A DNA stretch of 64,000 nucleotides from Azospirillum picis (lineage in GTDB: Bacteria; Pseudomonadota; Alphaproteobacteria; Azospirillales; Azospirillaceae): contig NZ_JAGINO010000001.1 in assembly GCF_017876115.1 (NCBI RefSeq), forward strand, positions 372,001 through 436,000. Direction: 5' to 3'. The notes below the pieces were generated by a model that saw only the letters and a program-made list of their open reading frames with translations, searched no databases and was not told where the DNA came from. Positions 24,570 through 33,257 of this stretch are shown piece by piece. How positions within the stretch are numbered: position 1 is the first letter of the stretch; each line of letters begins with the position of its first letter. Position numbers and translations under genes: made by a program.

Positions 24570-26590
24570 CCCGCCAGCGCCGCCGGTGCCGCCGCGAAGG
24601 AGCCCAGCTTGGACATTTCCTTGCGGAAGCCGGCAAGCCCGGCGTCGCGCTCGTCGAAGCGGACGTGGATGGCGCCGTCGCTGACCGCCTGGACCACGAT
24701 TTCGACCTGGGCGTCGAAGCCGTCCGGACGCAGCTTGGCGGTATGGCCCGCCGCCATCAAGGCCATCTGCGGCGGCTGGGGCACCAGGATCTTGGCCCCG
24801 TCCAGCGACAGGTCGGCGATGCGGACGCGCCATTCCCCTTGCGCGGTCCTCAGCCGGGCGGCGTGATCCAGCGCGCGGCGCGGGCTGCTGCGGCGGTCGG
24901 CCTCGTCCGTCGAGGTCCGCACCACCCGCACCAGCGTGCTGCGCAGCGCCGCGATGCTGTGCGCCACCTCGTCCGACCCCCGCCTGACATGGGCGGCCTG
25001 CGTCCCGGTCAGGTCCGCCTCGTGCGACACCGCCGCGATGCTGACCGACATCTCATGGGCCGCCCTGGAGGTCTCGACCACGTTGCGGCTGATTTCCTGG
25101 GTGGCCGCCGCCTGCTCCTCCATCGCCGCGGCGACGGCGCTGGTGACCTGGTCGATCTCGCCGATGGTGCTGCCGATCCGGCCGACCGCGCTGACGGCCG
25201 TGCCGGTCACCGCCTGCACCTCGGCGATCAGGCGGGTGATCTCCTCGGTGGAACGGGCGGTCTGGTTGGCGAGGGACTTGACCTCGCCAGCCACCACCGC
25301 GAACCCCTTGCCGGCCTCGCCGGCACGGGCGGCCTCGATGGTGGCGTTCAGCGCCAGCAGGTTGGTCTGGTTGGCGATGTCGTCGATCAGCCTGACCACG
25401 TCGCCGATCCGTTTCACCGCCTCGGACAGCGACGTGATCGTCTCCTGGCTCTCCTGGCTCGCGGTGACCGCCCGGCGGGTCACCGAGCTGGAATGCGCAA
25501 TCTGCGCCGAAATCTCGCGGATCGATGCGGCCAGCTCCTCGGTCGCCGCCGCCACGGTCTGGGCGTTGGACAGCGCCTGCTCGGCCGCGGCGGCGACGGT
25601 CTGGGCATTGCCGCTGACGCGCTCGGCCGCTCCGGCCATGTCGTCGGCGTCCGCCGCCATCCCGCTCATGCGCCTGGCCACCTCCTCGACCGCCTGGCTC
25701 GCCTCCTGCTCCACGGTGGCCGCCATGCTCAGCATGGCGGCGGCACGCTCCTCCTCGGTCTGGCGCTGCCGTTCGCTGCGCTCCTGCACGGCATAGCCCA
25801 GCTTGGCCTGGACCGCGCTCAGGGTCGAGCGCAGGCGCCGGAACTCGGCGATGCCGGAGACGGGATTCCGTGCCTGGAGGTCGCCGCGCGCGATGGCCTC
25901 CAGTTGCTCCTCGACCAGCGCCAGCGGACGGCGGATGCTGCGCAGGACCAGATAGCCGGCGCCGAGGGCGAACAGGATGCCGCACAGCATCAGGCCGATG
26001 GCCGCCGGTGCCGGGATGTCGACGCCGAACAGCTCCTCGCCCGACAGACCGACCATCACCAGGACCAGCACCGCGAAGGCCGCGGCCAGGCGCCCGGTGA
26101 TGCTCAGCGCCCAGGTCCGCAAGGCGACCCCGACCCCCTGGCGGATGATGTCGCCGTCGGACAGCGTGTAGCCGTGCGCGGCGCCCGACCGGAAGGCCGC
26201 GTAGATCCGTTCCGCCTCGGCCACGGCCTCGCGCGCCGGCTTGGAACGGATGGAGATGAAGCCGGTGATCCTGCCGCCTTCGGTGATGGGGGTGACGTTG
26301 GCTTTCACCCAGTAATGGTCGCCGGTCTTTGTCCGGTTCTTGACATGGCCTTCCCAGGCCCGGCCGCTCCTGACCGTCGCCCACAGGTCGGCGAACGCCT
26401 CCTTGGGCATGTGGGGATGCCGGACGATGTTGTGGGCGGCACCCATCAGCTCTTCCCGCGAGAAGCCGCTGATGTCGACGAAGGCCTGGTTCACGAAGGT
26501 GATGCGGCCGCCGGCGTCGGTGCGCGAGACGAGAAGCTGGTCATCGAGCAGTTCGATTTCCCGGTCGGTGACCGGTCCGTTGTCACGCAT
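24566..26590 (-). CDS. aer: Aer-like energy/oxygen taxis receptor: PAS-TM-HAMP-MCP-PilZ
   Basis: A 674-residue chemoreceptor without a periplasmic sensor. The N-terminal PAS domain (about residues 10-125) has the Aer pattern [20 protein letters not shown] and [11 protein letters not shown], typical of FAD-binding aerotaxis receptors. Two close membrane helices lie at about 165-210, then HAMP, then a signalling domain with a canonical tip ([20 protein letters not shown]). The C-terminal 90 residues form a PilZ domain: [14 protein letters not shown] carries the RxxxR-type arginines, and [11 protein letters not shown] the second motif, so it probably binds c-di-GMP. The same architecture is known for the Azospirillum brasilense Aer receptor. 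The ATG at 26590 has only a weak GGGGTTGGG site. Confidence 0.92.
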   Translation of the reverse strand: MRDNGPVTDREIELLDDQLLVSRTDAGGRITFVNQAFVDISGFSREELMGAAHNIVRHPHMPKEAFADLWATVRSGRAWEGHVKNRTKTGDHYWVKANVTPITEGGRITGFISIRSKPAREAVAEAERIYAAFRSGAAHGYTLSDGDIIRQGVGVALRTWALSITGRLAAAFAVLVLVMVGLSGEELFGVDIPAPAAIGLMLCGILFALGAGYLVLRSIRRPLALVEEQLEAIARGDLQARNPVSGIAEFRRLRSTLSAVQAKLGYAVQERSERQRQTEEERAAAMLSMAATVEQEASQAVEEVARRMSGMAADADDMAGAAERVSGNAQTVAAAAEQALSNAQTVAAATEELAASIREISAQIAHSSSVTRRAVTASQESQETITSLSEAVKRIGDVVRLIDDIANQTNLLALNATIEAARAGEAGKGFAVVAGEVKSLANQTARSTEEITRLIAEVQAVTGTAVSAVGRIGSTIGEIDQVTSAVAAAMEEQAAATQEISRNVVETSRAAHEMSVSIAAVSHEADLTGTQAAHVRRGSDEVAHSIAALRSTLVRVVRTSTDEADRRSSPRRALDHAARLRTAQGEWRVRIADLSLDGAKILVPQPPQMALMAAGHTAKLRPDGFDAQVEIVVQAVSDGAIHVRFDERDAGLAGFRKEMSKLGSFAAAPAALAG

Positions 26591-27004
26591 TGCCCAACCC
26601 CGCAAGTAAGAACAACCGATGGCGGAATGCCCGTAAAGGCCAGACGCAATTTCGATGCCGCGTCCTGTCCCTGGAAAAGCCGGGGAGCGGCAGGAGGGCG
26701 GCAGACGGTTTCAGGATTGCGGAATAAAACGTAATTTTAGGTAAATTAGCGCTGGGCAATCTGCGCCTGGTTCGCAGGGCGCGAAGCAAAATGCGAGTCA
26801 TCGGATGGGAAGGCTGCCAAGGCGGCACTCCGGCGGCCCCTCCCCCTTCCCGTCCGCGGCGGCCAGGAACCTGCCGGCCGATGGCCGGTTGAACCAGCAC
26901 GCACGCCCGGCCCCGTTCCACAGGACATCGCCGGCACCGCCTGGCGCCGCGGCGCCGGAAGCCTCCGGCCCACCCCTTCACGCATCCTCCGCACGGAGAC
27001 GGAC
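26591..27004. promoter_or_regulatory. Divergent intergenic region with an AT-rich palindrome
   Basis: The 414-base gap between aer and the Tat-SDR gene holds no supported gene. The most distinct element is an AT-rich inverted repeat, TAATTT-TAGGT-AAATTA (26732-26748), in otherwise GC-rich DNA, about 145 bases upstream of the aer start. It may be a promoter or operator for aer. The half nearer the SDR gene is GC-rich, with no clear signal. Confidence 0.45.
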
Positions 27005-28069
27005 ATGACCCCCGAAGACACCTCCCGGCGCACTGTCGTCGGCGGCATCGCGACCGGCCTCGTCGCAGCCATCGGCTCCCCGGCCTTCGCGCAGCAGGAC
27101 GGCGCCCGGTCCGCCGGTGCCGGATCGGGCCAGGGAGCGGCCCACGGAGCGGCAACGGGAGCGGCTGCCGGGCCAGCCACCACGCCGCCGCTCACTCGGA
27201 ATCCGGTGACGGAATATCCCAAGCCGCCCTTTCCCCGCCAGGAACAGGAATGGCCGGGGCTGGCGAGCCGGATGGACCCGCGGCCCGACCACGGGGAAAC
27301 CAGCTACCGGGGATCGGGACGGCTGGCCGGGCGCAAGGCGCTGATCACCGGCGGCGATTCCGGCATCGGCCGGGCGGCGGCGATCGCCTTCGCCCGCGAG
27401 GGCGCCGACGTGGCCTTCAACTACCTGCCGGCCGAGGAGCCGGACGCGAGGGAGGTGGTCGAGCTCATCCGGGCCGAGGGGCGCAAGGCTGTGCCGCTTC
27501 CCGGCGACATCCGCGACGAGGCCTTCTGCGGCAGGCTGGTCGCCGACGCCGTCCGCGAGCTCGGCGGCCTCGACATCCTCGTCAACAACGCCGCCAAGCA
27601 ACACACCGTCGCCAGGCTCACCGACCTGACCACCGAACAGTTCGACCAGACCTTCAAGACCAACGTCTATGCGATGTTCTGGATCACCAAGGCGGCGTTG
27701 CCGCACCTGGGCGCCGGCGCCACCATCATCAACACCAGTTCGGTCAACGCCTACGACCCCTCGGAAACGCTGCTGGACTATGCGGCGACCAAGGCGGCGA
27801 TCATGAACTTCACGAAGGGACTGGCAAAGCAGCTCGCCAAGGACGGCATCCGCGTCAACGCGGTGGCGCCCGGCCCCTTCTGGACCCCGCTCCAGCCCAG
27901 CGGCGGCCAGCCGCCGGAGAAGCTGGTCGATTTCGGCGGGGATTCGCCAATGGGGCGGCCCGGCCAGCCGGCGGAGCTGGCCCCGGTCTACGTGCTTCTC
28001 GCCTCGCAGGACTCCAGCTATGCGACGGGACAGGTCTACGGCGCGGTCGGCGGGCGCGGCGGCCCCTGA
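27005..28069 (+). CDS. SDR oxidoreductase (YghA/GSP39 type) with Tat-like signal
   Basis: A 354-residue short-chain dehydrogenase. Residues about 61-354 closely follow the YghA/general stress protein 39 pattern: [37 protein letters not shown] (NAD(P)-binding), VNNAAKQ, the catalytic Ser in INTSSVNAY and the Tyr/Lys pair in [14 protein letters not shown], and the C-terminal [20 protein letters not shown]. The N-terminal 60 residues are extra: SRRTVVGG followed by a hydrophobic stretch ending PAFAQQ looks like a twin-arginine export signal, then an Ala/Gly-rich linker. Most homologues are cytosolic, so export would be unusual for an NAD(P)-dependent enzyme. The ATG follows CGGAGACGGAC. Substrate unknown. 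Confidence 0.86.
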   Translation: MTPEDTSRRTVVGGIATGLVAAIGSPAFAQQDGARSAGAGSGQGAAHGAATGAAAGPATTPPLTRNPVTEYPKPPFPRQEQEWPGLASRMDPRPDHGETSYRGSGRLAGRKALITGGDSGIGRAAAIAFAREGADVAFNYLPAEEPDAREVVELIRAEGRKAVPLPGDIRDEAFCGRLVADAVRELGGLDILVNNAAKQHTVARLTDLTTEQFDQTFKTNVYAMFWITKAALPHLGAGATIINTSSVNAYDPSETLLDYAATKAAIMNFTKGLAKQLAKDGIRVNAVAPGPFWTPLQPSGGQPPEKLVDFGGDSPMGRPGQPAELAPVYVLLASQDSSYATGQVYGAVGGRGGP

Positions 28070-28120
28070 GGACGCTCCCTGGGGGCCGGCCGGCGGACGC
28101 AGGCGGGGACCGGCCCGCCG

Positions 28121-28834
28121 CTATTTCGCCAGCGCCACGCCCAGATGCCGTTCCAGCAGCGCCGCATCGGCCTTCGCGGTCCCGGCCGGCCCGGAATGCA
28201 CCACGCGGCCGCGGTCGAGGAAGACCACGCGGTCGGCGAAGTCCAGCGCGCGGTCGACCTGCTGCTCGACCAGCAGCACGGTCATCTCCAGCCGCGACAG
28301 CGCCGCCATCAGCGTGTCGCAGACGACCGGGGCCAGCCCCTCCAGCGGCTCGTCGAGCAGCAGCGCCGTCGGCCTGCCGAGCAGCGCGCGGGCGACCGAC
28401 AGCATCTGCTGCTCGCCGCCCGACAGCTCGCCGCCGCCGTTGCGCCGCCGCTCACCCAGGCGGGGGAACAGCTCGTAGGCCTCCTCCAGGGCGCGGCGCG
28501 GGCGGCCCTTCAGCCCGGCGCCGAGGTTCTCCTCCACCGTCAGCGACTTGAAGATGTCGCGGGTCTGCGGGACATAGCCCAGCCCGGCGGCGGCCCGCGC
28601 CGACGATGACAGGCCGCCCAGCTCCACGCCGCCCAGCCGGATGCTGCCGCCATGGCGGGTGGTCTGGCCGACCAGCGTGGCGAGCGTCGTCGTCTTGCCG
28701 ACGCCGTTGCGCCCCAACAGGGCCAGCCGCCCGCCGGCGGGGATGGTGAAGGACACGCCGTCCAGGATCTGCGTCCTGCCGTAGCCGGCATGCAGGTCCG
28801 AAACCTCCAGCGCCCCGGCCGGTTCAGCGGGCAT
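28121..28834 (-). CDS. livF: Branched-chain amino acid-type ABC transporter ATPase LivF
   Basis: A 237-residue ABC ATPase of the LivF group, one of the two ATPases of HAAT-type importers. Walker A GRNGVGKTTTLATL is at about residues 38-51, the Q-loop in YVPQTRDIFKSLTVEENL, the signature LSGGEQQMLSVARALL, and Walker B LLLDEPLEGLAP. The ATG at 28834 is chosen because GGGGAG lies eight bases away, while a GTG six bases earlier is too close to it. It overlaps the end of livG by 11 bases. The cluster diverges from the pca genes, so the transporter may carry aromatic acids rather than leucine. Confidence 0.93.
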   Translation of the reverse strand: MPAEPAGALEVSDLHAGYGRTQILDGVSFTIPAGGRLALLGRNGVGKTTTLATLVGQTTRHGGSIRLGGVELGGLSSSARAAAGLGYVPQTRDIFKSLTVEENLGAGLKGRPRRALEEAYELFPRLGERRRNGGGELSGGEQQMLSVARALLGRPTALLLDEPLEGLAPVVCDTLMAALSRLEMTVLLVEQQVDRALDFADRVVFLDRGRVVHSGPAGTAKADAALLERHLGVALAK

Positions 28835-29585
28835 CGGCACGACTCCCCAGATAGACCTCGCGGACCTGCGGATCGGCGGCGATCTCCGCGGCGGTGCCGC
28901 TGCACAGCAGCCGGCCCTGGGCCAGCACCACGATCGAGCTGGCGAAGCGGAAGACCAGATCCATGTCGTGCTCGATCATCAGCACCGCCAGATCCGTCGG
29001 CAGCCGGTCGATGGCGTCGAGGATGCGCTGGCTTTCCGCATGCGGCACCCCGGCCGCCGGCTCGTCCAGGATCAGCACCTTCGGTTTCATCGCCACCGCC
29101 AGCGCGATCTCCAGCAGCCGCTGCTGACCGTAGGGGAGCGAGCCGACGGCGGTGCTCGCCACCGCGCCCAGGCCCATGGCATCCAGCAGCTCCGCCACCT
29201 CGCCGGCCAGCCCGGCGACCCTGGCAACGCTGGCGAACAGGCGGAAGGTGCGGCGGTCGCGCTGGAGGACGGCCAGTTCCAGATGCTCGCGCACCGTCAT
29301 CGATCGGAACAGCCGTGCCACCTGGAAGGAGCGGATCAGGCCGAGCCGCACCCGCTCGGCCGCCGGCAGGCCGGTCACGTCGCGGCCGGCCAGCCGGATG
29401 GTGCCGGCACTGGGCGGGATCACCCCGGTGACCAGGTTGACGAAGGTGGTCTTGCCGGCGCCGTTCGGACCGATCAGGGCGCAGCGGTCGCCCGCCCTCA
29501 GCGTCAGGGAGATGTCGGAGGCCACCTGGAGCCCGCCGAAATTCCGGCTCAGCCCCTCGACCTCCAGCAGCGCGGCCCCGCTCAT
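28824..29585 (-). CDS. livG: Branched-chain amino acid-type ABC transporter ATPase LivG
   Basis: A 253-residue ABC ATPase of the LivG group. Walker A GPNGAGKTTFVNLVTG is at about residues 37-52, then RSFQVARLFRSMTVREHL, a short signature variant LPYGQQRLLEIALAVA in place of LSGGQ (common in LivG), and Walker B LILDEPAAGVPHAES. The start ATG overlaps the livM stop by four bases (29582-29585), showing tight coupling. It hydrolyses ATP with LivF to drive import through LivHM. Confidence 0.93.
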   Translation of the reverse strand: MSGAALLEVEGLSRNFGGLQVASDISLTLRAGDRCALIGPNGAGKTTFVNLVTGVIPPSAGTIRLAGRDVTGLPAAERVRLGLIRSFQVARLFRSMTVREHLELAVLQRDRRTFRLFASVARVAGLAGEVAELLDAMGLGAVASTAVGSLPYGQQRLLEIALAVAMKPKVLILDEPAAGVPHAESQRILDAIDRLPTDLAVLMIEHDMDLVFRFASSIVVLAQGRLLCSGTAAEIAADPQVREVYLGSRADAR

Positions 29586-30622
29586 GCGCGGCCTCCGTCA
29601 CGTCCGGGCCGCGCCAGCGCCGAAAGCAGCGCCGACAGGCGGCCGGCACCGGACGCGATGCCGCCCGGAAGGAACAGGACGATGCCGATCAGGAACAGGC
29701 CGATGAAGCCCATCCAGTGGAACGGGTCGCTGGAGGCCAGGATGTGATGGATGCCCATGAAGACGGCGGTGCCGATCACCGCGCCGTACAGCCGGCCGGT
29801 TCCGCCCAGCACCAGCATGACCAGCGCCTCCGCCGACCAGGGGAAGCCGGCGCTGTCCAGGCCGACGATGCCGCTGGTCACCGCGGTTAGGGCGCCGGCC
29901 ACCCCGGCGAAGACGCCGGCCACGGCATAGAGCGCCACCAGATAGGATTTCGGCGAGCCGCCGAGCGCCGAGACGCGCAGCGGATCCTCCTTCACGCCGC
30001 GGCAGGCGAGCCCGAAGGGAGAGCGCACGATCCGCCGCGCCACCATCAGCGCCACCACCAGCACCGCCAGCGCGAACAGGAAGGCGGTGCGGCCGTAGAG
30101 GTCGAAGCGGAACAGCCCGAGCACCGGCGCCGGGTCGATCCCCGACAGCCCGTCGCTGCCGCCGGTCCAGTCGCGCGCCTTGTTGGCGATCTCCTGCACG
30201 ATCTGCCCGACCGCGATGGTCAGCATCAGCAGGGTCAGGCCGTGGGCATGCAGGATCAGGGCGCCGGTCACCAGGGCAATCAGCCCGCCGGCCAGGCCGC
30301 CGACCGCCAGCAGCGCGAAGGGATCGGAGATCCAGTTCACCGCCGCGATCCCGGCGGCATAGGCGCCGGTGCCGTACATCGCCGCCTGCCCCAGCGTGGC
30401 GATGCCGCCGTAGCCGAGCACGAGGTCGAGCGACAGCACGAACAGCGCCGAGGCGGCGATGCGCGTCAGCAGGGCAAGATCGTCCGGCAGCAGCCAGAAG
30501 GCGGCGAGCCCCGCTACCGCCACCAGGGGAATGCCGATCCAGCCGAGATCGCGGCGGGCGGCGGGCGGCGGGTGGGCGCCGGCCACGCCGGTCCGGGAAG
30601 CGGTCCGCCCGGCCATGGTCAT
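29582..30622 (-). CDS. livM: Branched-chain amino acid-type ABC permease LivM
   Basis: A 346-residue membrane permease with eight to ten helices. LivM landmarks include LDLVLGYGGIATLGQAAMYGTGAYA (fragment positions about 66-90), LMLTIAVGQIVQEIANK, SPFGLACRGVKEDPLRVSALG (the coupling region), and the end segment GIVLFLPGGIASG. The first 25 residues are a basic cytosolic extension. The ATG at 30622 forms an ATGA overlap with the livH stop; another ATG six bases later is possible. Together with LivH it makes the channel. Confidence 0.93.
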   Translation of the reverse strand: MTMAGRTASRTGVAGAHPPPAARRDLGWIGIPLVAVAGLAAFWLLPDDLALLTRIAASALFVLSLDLVLGYGGIATLGQAAMYGTGAYAAGIAAVNWISDPFALLAVGGLAGGLIALVTGALILHAHGLTLLMLTIAVGQIVQEIANKARDWTGGSDGLSGIDPAPVLGLFRFDLYGRTAFLFALAVLVVALMVARRIVRSPFGLACRGVKEDPLRVSALGGSPKSYLVALYAVAGVFAGVAGALTAVTSGIVGLDSAGFPWSAEALVMLVLGGTGRLYGAVIGTAVFMGIHHILASSDPFHWMGFIGLFLIGIVLFLPGGIASGAGRLSALLSALARPGRDGGRA

Positions 30623-31488
30623 GCCGTCCTCCCTTTGAAGAAGCCGTACGGCCAGCGGAACAGGATCAGGATCAGGGCGGCATAGAAGAAGAATTCGCCG
30701 AAGCTGGGGATCAGGTACTTGCCGGCGGTGTCGACGATGCCGAGTGCCAGCGCCGCCGCGGCGGAGCCGAAGATGCTGCCCGCCCCGCCGACGGCGACCA
30801 CTGCCAGGAACAGCACGATGTAGCGGATGGCGTAGTAGGGCTCCAGCGGCAGCAGCTCGGCCCCCAGCACGCCGCCCAGCGCCGCCAGGCCGCTGCCGAG
30901 CGCGAAGGTCGCCAGATAGAGCCGCTCGGTGCGGATGCCGAGCGCGGCGGCCATCGCCGGATCGTCGACGGCGGCGCGCAGCCGGATGCCGAAGTCGGTG
31001 CGCTCCAGCAGCCACCACAGGGCCAGCAGCGTCAGGCCGCCGGCGACGATCACGAAGGCACGGTGGGCCGGGATCGCCTTCGACCCGATCTGCACCGTGC
31101 CGGTCAGCAGTTCGGGCAGCGGGATGCGCTTCAGGGTCGGGCCGAACAGGTAGTTGATGCCGGCGACGATCACGAAGGTCAGGCCGATGGTCAGCAGGAC
31201 CTGCGCCAGCTCGTTGGCGGAGCCGTAGATGCGGCGGTAGAGCAGCCGCTCCAGCGGCAGCGTCGCCAGCACCGTCAGCACCACCGCCACCGGCAGCGCC
31301 GCCGCATAGGGCAGTCCCGCCCCCTGCGCGGCGTAGGAGGCGATGTACCCCCCGACCATGGCGAAGGCGCCATGCGCCAGGTTGACCACCCGCATCAGGC
31401 CCAGCGTCACCGACAGGCCGACGGAGATGATGAAGAGGATCATGCCGTAGGCGACGCCGTCGACGGCGATTCCGAACATCGTTTCCAT
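30619..31488 (-). CDS. livH: Branched-chain amino acid-type ABC permease LivH
   Basis: A 289-residue membrane permease of the LivH group: DGVAYGMILFIISVGLSVTL at the start, the family motif RVVNLAHGAFAMVGGYIA at about 32-49, the coupling region GIRLRAAVDDPAMAAALGI, and the glycine-rich VAVGGAGSIFGSAA near the end. The ATG at 31488 is the first that gives a normal N-terminus (METMFGIAVDG); a second ATG nine bases later is also possible. A 221-base gap separates it from the binding-protein gene, with a hairpin at 31620-31635. Confidence 0.92.
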   Translation of the reverse strand: METMFGIAVDGVAYGMILFIISVGLSVTLGLMRVVNLAHGAFAMVGGYIASYAAQGAGLPYAAALPVAVVLTVLATLPLERLLYRRIYGSANELAQVLLTIGLTFVIVAGINYLFGPTLKRIPLPELLTGTVQIGSKAIPAHRAFVIVAGGLTLLALWWLLERTDFGIRLRAAVDDPAMAAALGIRTERLYLATFALGSGLAALGGVLGAELLPLEPYYAIRYIVLFLAVVAVGGAGSIFGSAAAALALGIVDTAGKYLIPSFGEFFFYAALILILFRWPYGFFKGRTA

Positions 31489-31619
31489 GCGTTGCGCCTG
31501 CCTCGGTCCTTCCCTGCCGGTCCCGGTGTACACCATCCTCCGCCACCGCGGCACCATCGGGTGCCCACGGCCCGGCGCCGCCCGGCCCACCGGATGAGGG
31601 GAGGGTTCCCGGCCGCCAT

Positions 31620-31635
31620 CCCCGCGGCGGCGGGG
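31620..31635 (-). terminator. Intercistronic hairpin between the binding-protein gene and livH
   Basis: CCCCGC (31620-31625) pairs with GCGGGG (31630-31635) around a four-base loop, about 75 bases after the binding-protein stop. It is a likely mRNA-stabilising or partial-termination hairpin that sets binding-protein to permease ratios. Confidence 0.4.
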
Positions 31636-31709
31636 CCGGCGTCAGGTACTCCCGATCGAACGGCCGACCGGCGGAGGGAGACCCACGCGGAGCATGGTAA
31701 CCAGGACCC

Positions 31710-32921
31710 TTATTTCCCGACCTTGTACCCGTAGTCGGGCTGCTTCTCGAAGGCGACCTTCTCGACATTCTCCAATTTGCCGTCGACCTTCTCCACCGTG
31801 CGCAGGTAGATGGTCTGGGTGACGTGGCGGCTTTGCGGGTCGATGGTCAGCGGGCCGCGCGGGCTCTCCCAGCTCATCCCCTTCACCGAATCGACCGCCT
31901 TGGCGCCGTCGGACTTGCCGCCGGTGTTCTTGATCATCTGGTAGATGACATGCACGCCGTCATAGGCGCCGACCGAGGAGAAGGTGACGCTGTCGGTGGA
32001 GCCGAACATCTCCTTGTGCTTGGCCAGGAAGGTCTTGTTCAGCGCCGAGTCATGCGCGCGGCTGTAGTTGAAGCTGGTGGTGATGCCCAGTGCCGCGTCG
32101 CCCAGCGTCGGCAGATCCGGCTCTTGCGTCAGGTCGCCGGGTCCGAAGAACTTGATGCCGGCGTCCTTCAACCCGTTGTCGGCGAATGCCTTGGCGAAGG
32201 CGAGCGTCGTCGGCCCGGCCGGCAGGAAGGCATAGATGGCCTCCGCGCCGGAATCCCTGATGCGCTGCATGAAGGGGGCGAAGTCGGTCGACTTCAGCGG
32301 CATGCGGATGGTGTCGACCACCGTGCCGCCGTTCTTCTCGAAGGTGGTCTTGAAGGCCGTCTCGCCGTCGATGCCGGGACCGTAGTCGCTGACCGCGCTC
32401 ACCACCTTCCTGATCCCCTGCTTGGCCATGTGTTCGGCCAGAGGCACCGTATTCTGCCACAGCGTGAAGGAGGTGCGGACGTAGCGCGGCGACTTCTCGG
32501 TGATGGCCGAGGTCGCGGCGTTGAAGATCACGCAGGGGATGTTCGCCTCGTCGATCAGCGGGGCCACGGCCAGCGCATCGGGCGTGAAGTAGTAGCCGGC
32601 GAGATAGCCAACCTTCTCCTTGACGATCAGCTCCTGCGACAGCGCCTTGGACTGGGCCGGGTTGGCCTGGTCGAGGTCCTTGTAGATGAATACGACCGTA
32701 TCGTCGCCGACCTTGTCGCCGTGCTGCGCCTGATAGACCTCGATCGCCTCCTTGAAGGTCTTGCCGACCAGCGCGAAGGGACCGGAGAAGGGCGCCACGA
32801 CGCCGACCTTGATGGTCGCCGCCGCGGCCGGACCGGCCAGCGGGCCAAGCAGCGGACCTGCTGCGGCCATCAGCAGGCCGAACGCCGTTCCCAGCAGCGC
32901 GGTGCGCAGAGTGCTCGTCAT
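31710..32921 (-). CDS. Liv-type ABC transporter substrate-binding protein
   Basis: A 403-residue periplasmic binding protein of the leucine/amide/aromatic (Peripla_BP_6) family. The signal peptide covers about residues 1-34 (ending GPAAAA). The mature start IKVGVVAPFSGPFALVGKTF is typical; later landmarks are GYYFTPDALAVAPLIDEANI, PRYVRTSFTLWQNTVPLAEH and SSVGAYDGVHVIYQMI. Family members bind leucine, amides or aromatic acids such as benzoate derivatives. Because the gene diverges from pcaI and faces the same candidate PcaR/PcaU site, uptake of protocatechuate or a precursor is a reasonable inference. It heads the livHMGF run. Confidence 0.9.
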   Translation of the reverse strand: MTSTLRTALLGTAFGLLMAAAGPLLGPLAGPAAAATIKVGVVAPFSGPFALVGKTFKEAIEVYQAQHGDKVGDDTVVFIYKDLDQANPAQSKALSQELIVKEKVGYLAGYYFTPDALAVAPLIDEANIPCVIFNAATSAITEKSPRYVRTSFTLWQNTVPLAEHMAKQGIRKVVSAVSDYGPGIDGETAFKTTFEKNGGTVVDTIRMPLKSTDFAPFMQRIRDSGAEAIYAFLPAGPTTLAFAKAFADNGLKDAGIKFFGPGDLTQEPDLPTLGDAALGITTSFNYSRAHDSALNKTFLAKHKEMFGSTDSVTFSSVGAYDGVHVIYQMIKNTGGKSDGAKAVDSVKGMSWESPRGPLTIDPQSRHVTQTIYLRTVEKVDGKLENVEKVAFEKQPDYGYKVGK

Positions 32922-33257
32922 TGTCCCTCCCAGATGCGATCTTGGACATGCCGGGGCCGCGGCCCGGTCGTTCGCCTGTTCCGCAAACCGTACTGAGGGA
33001 GCGGCGAACCGTCAAGTTCGATATATGGATCAAAGTTCGATAATCGCACAAAATGGTTGTGGTCTCTAAACCCTGGGCCGGCCTGCCTTTTCCAGAACCA
33101 TGGATGGCCGGATGCAGGAAAAGGTGCTTGTTGCGGCGCAATAAGGGCGGTTAACGCCCTAATGGCATCATTTCCGCCCTTGACACCCCGGCGCAGCCAC
33201 CGCCACTCTGTTCGCGACACTGATGATGGTGCGTTCCCCGCACGGCCGGGAGGTGAC
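32922..33257. promoter_or_regulatory. Divergent liv / pca control region
   Basis: A 336-base region between divergent operons. It has a cluster of AAGTTCGATA half-sites (33014-33049) and a separate inverted repeat AGGGCG-GTTAA-CGCCCT (33144-33160). A TTGACA box is at 33180-33185, but no good -10 box lies at the right distance. No gene is supported in the gap. Confidence 0.6.
33014..33049. promoter_or_regulatory. Candidate PcaR/PcaU (IclR-family) operator
   Basis: GTTCGATAATCGCAC (33035-33049) is an imperfect palindrome of the kind bound by the IclR-family pca regulators PcaR and PcaU. An extra direct copy of the half-site AAGTTCGATA lies 19 bases upstream (33014-33023; second copy 33033-33042). 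A palindrome plus one direct repeat is the arrangement described for PcaU in Acinetobacter. It sits 93-128 bases upstream of the binding-protein start and about 210 upstream of pcaI. The regulator gene itself is not in the window. Confidence 0.65.

Noticed and set aside
28083..28116. Weak inverted repeat between the SDR and livF genes as a terminator
   Set aside because: Only seven paired bases with a 20-base loop; too weak to call.
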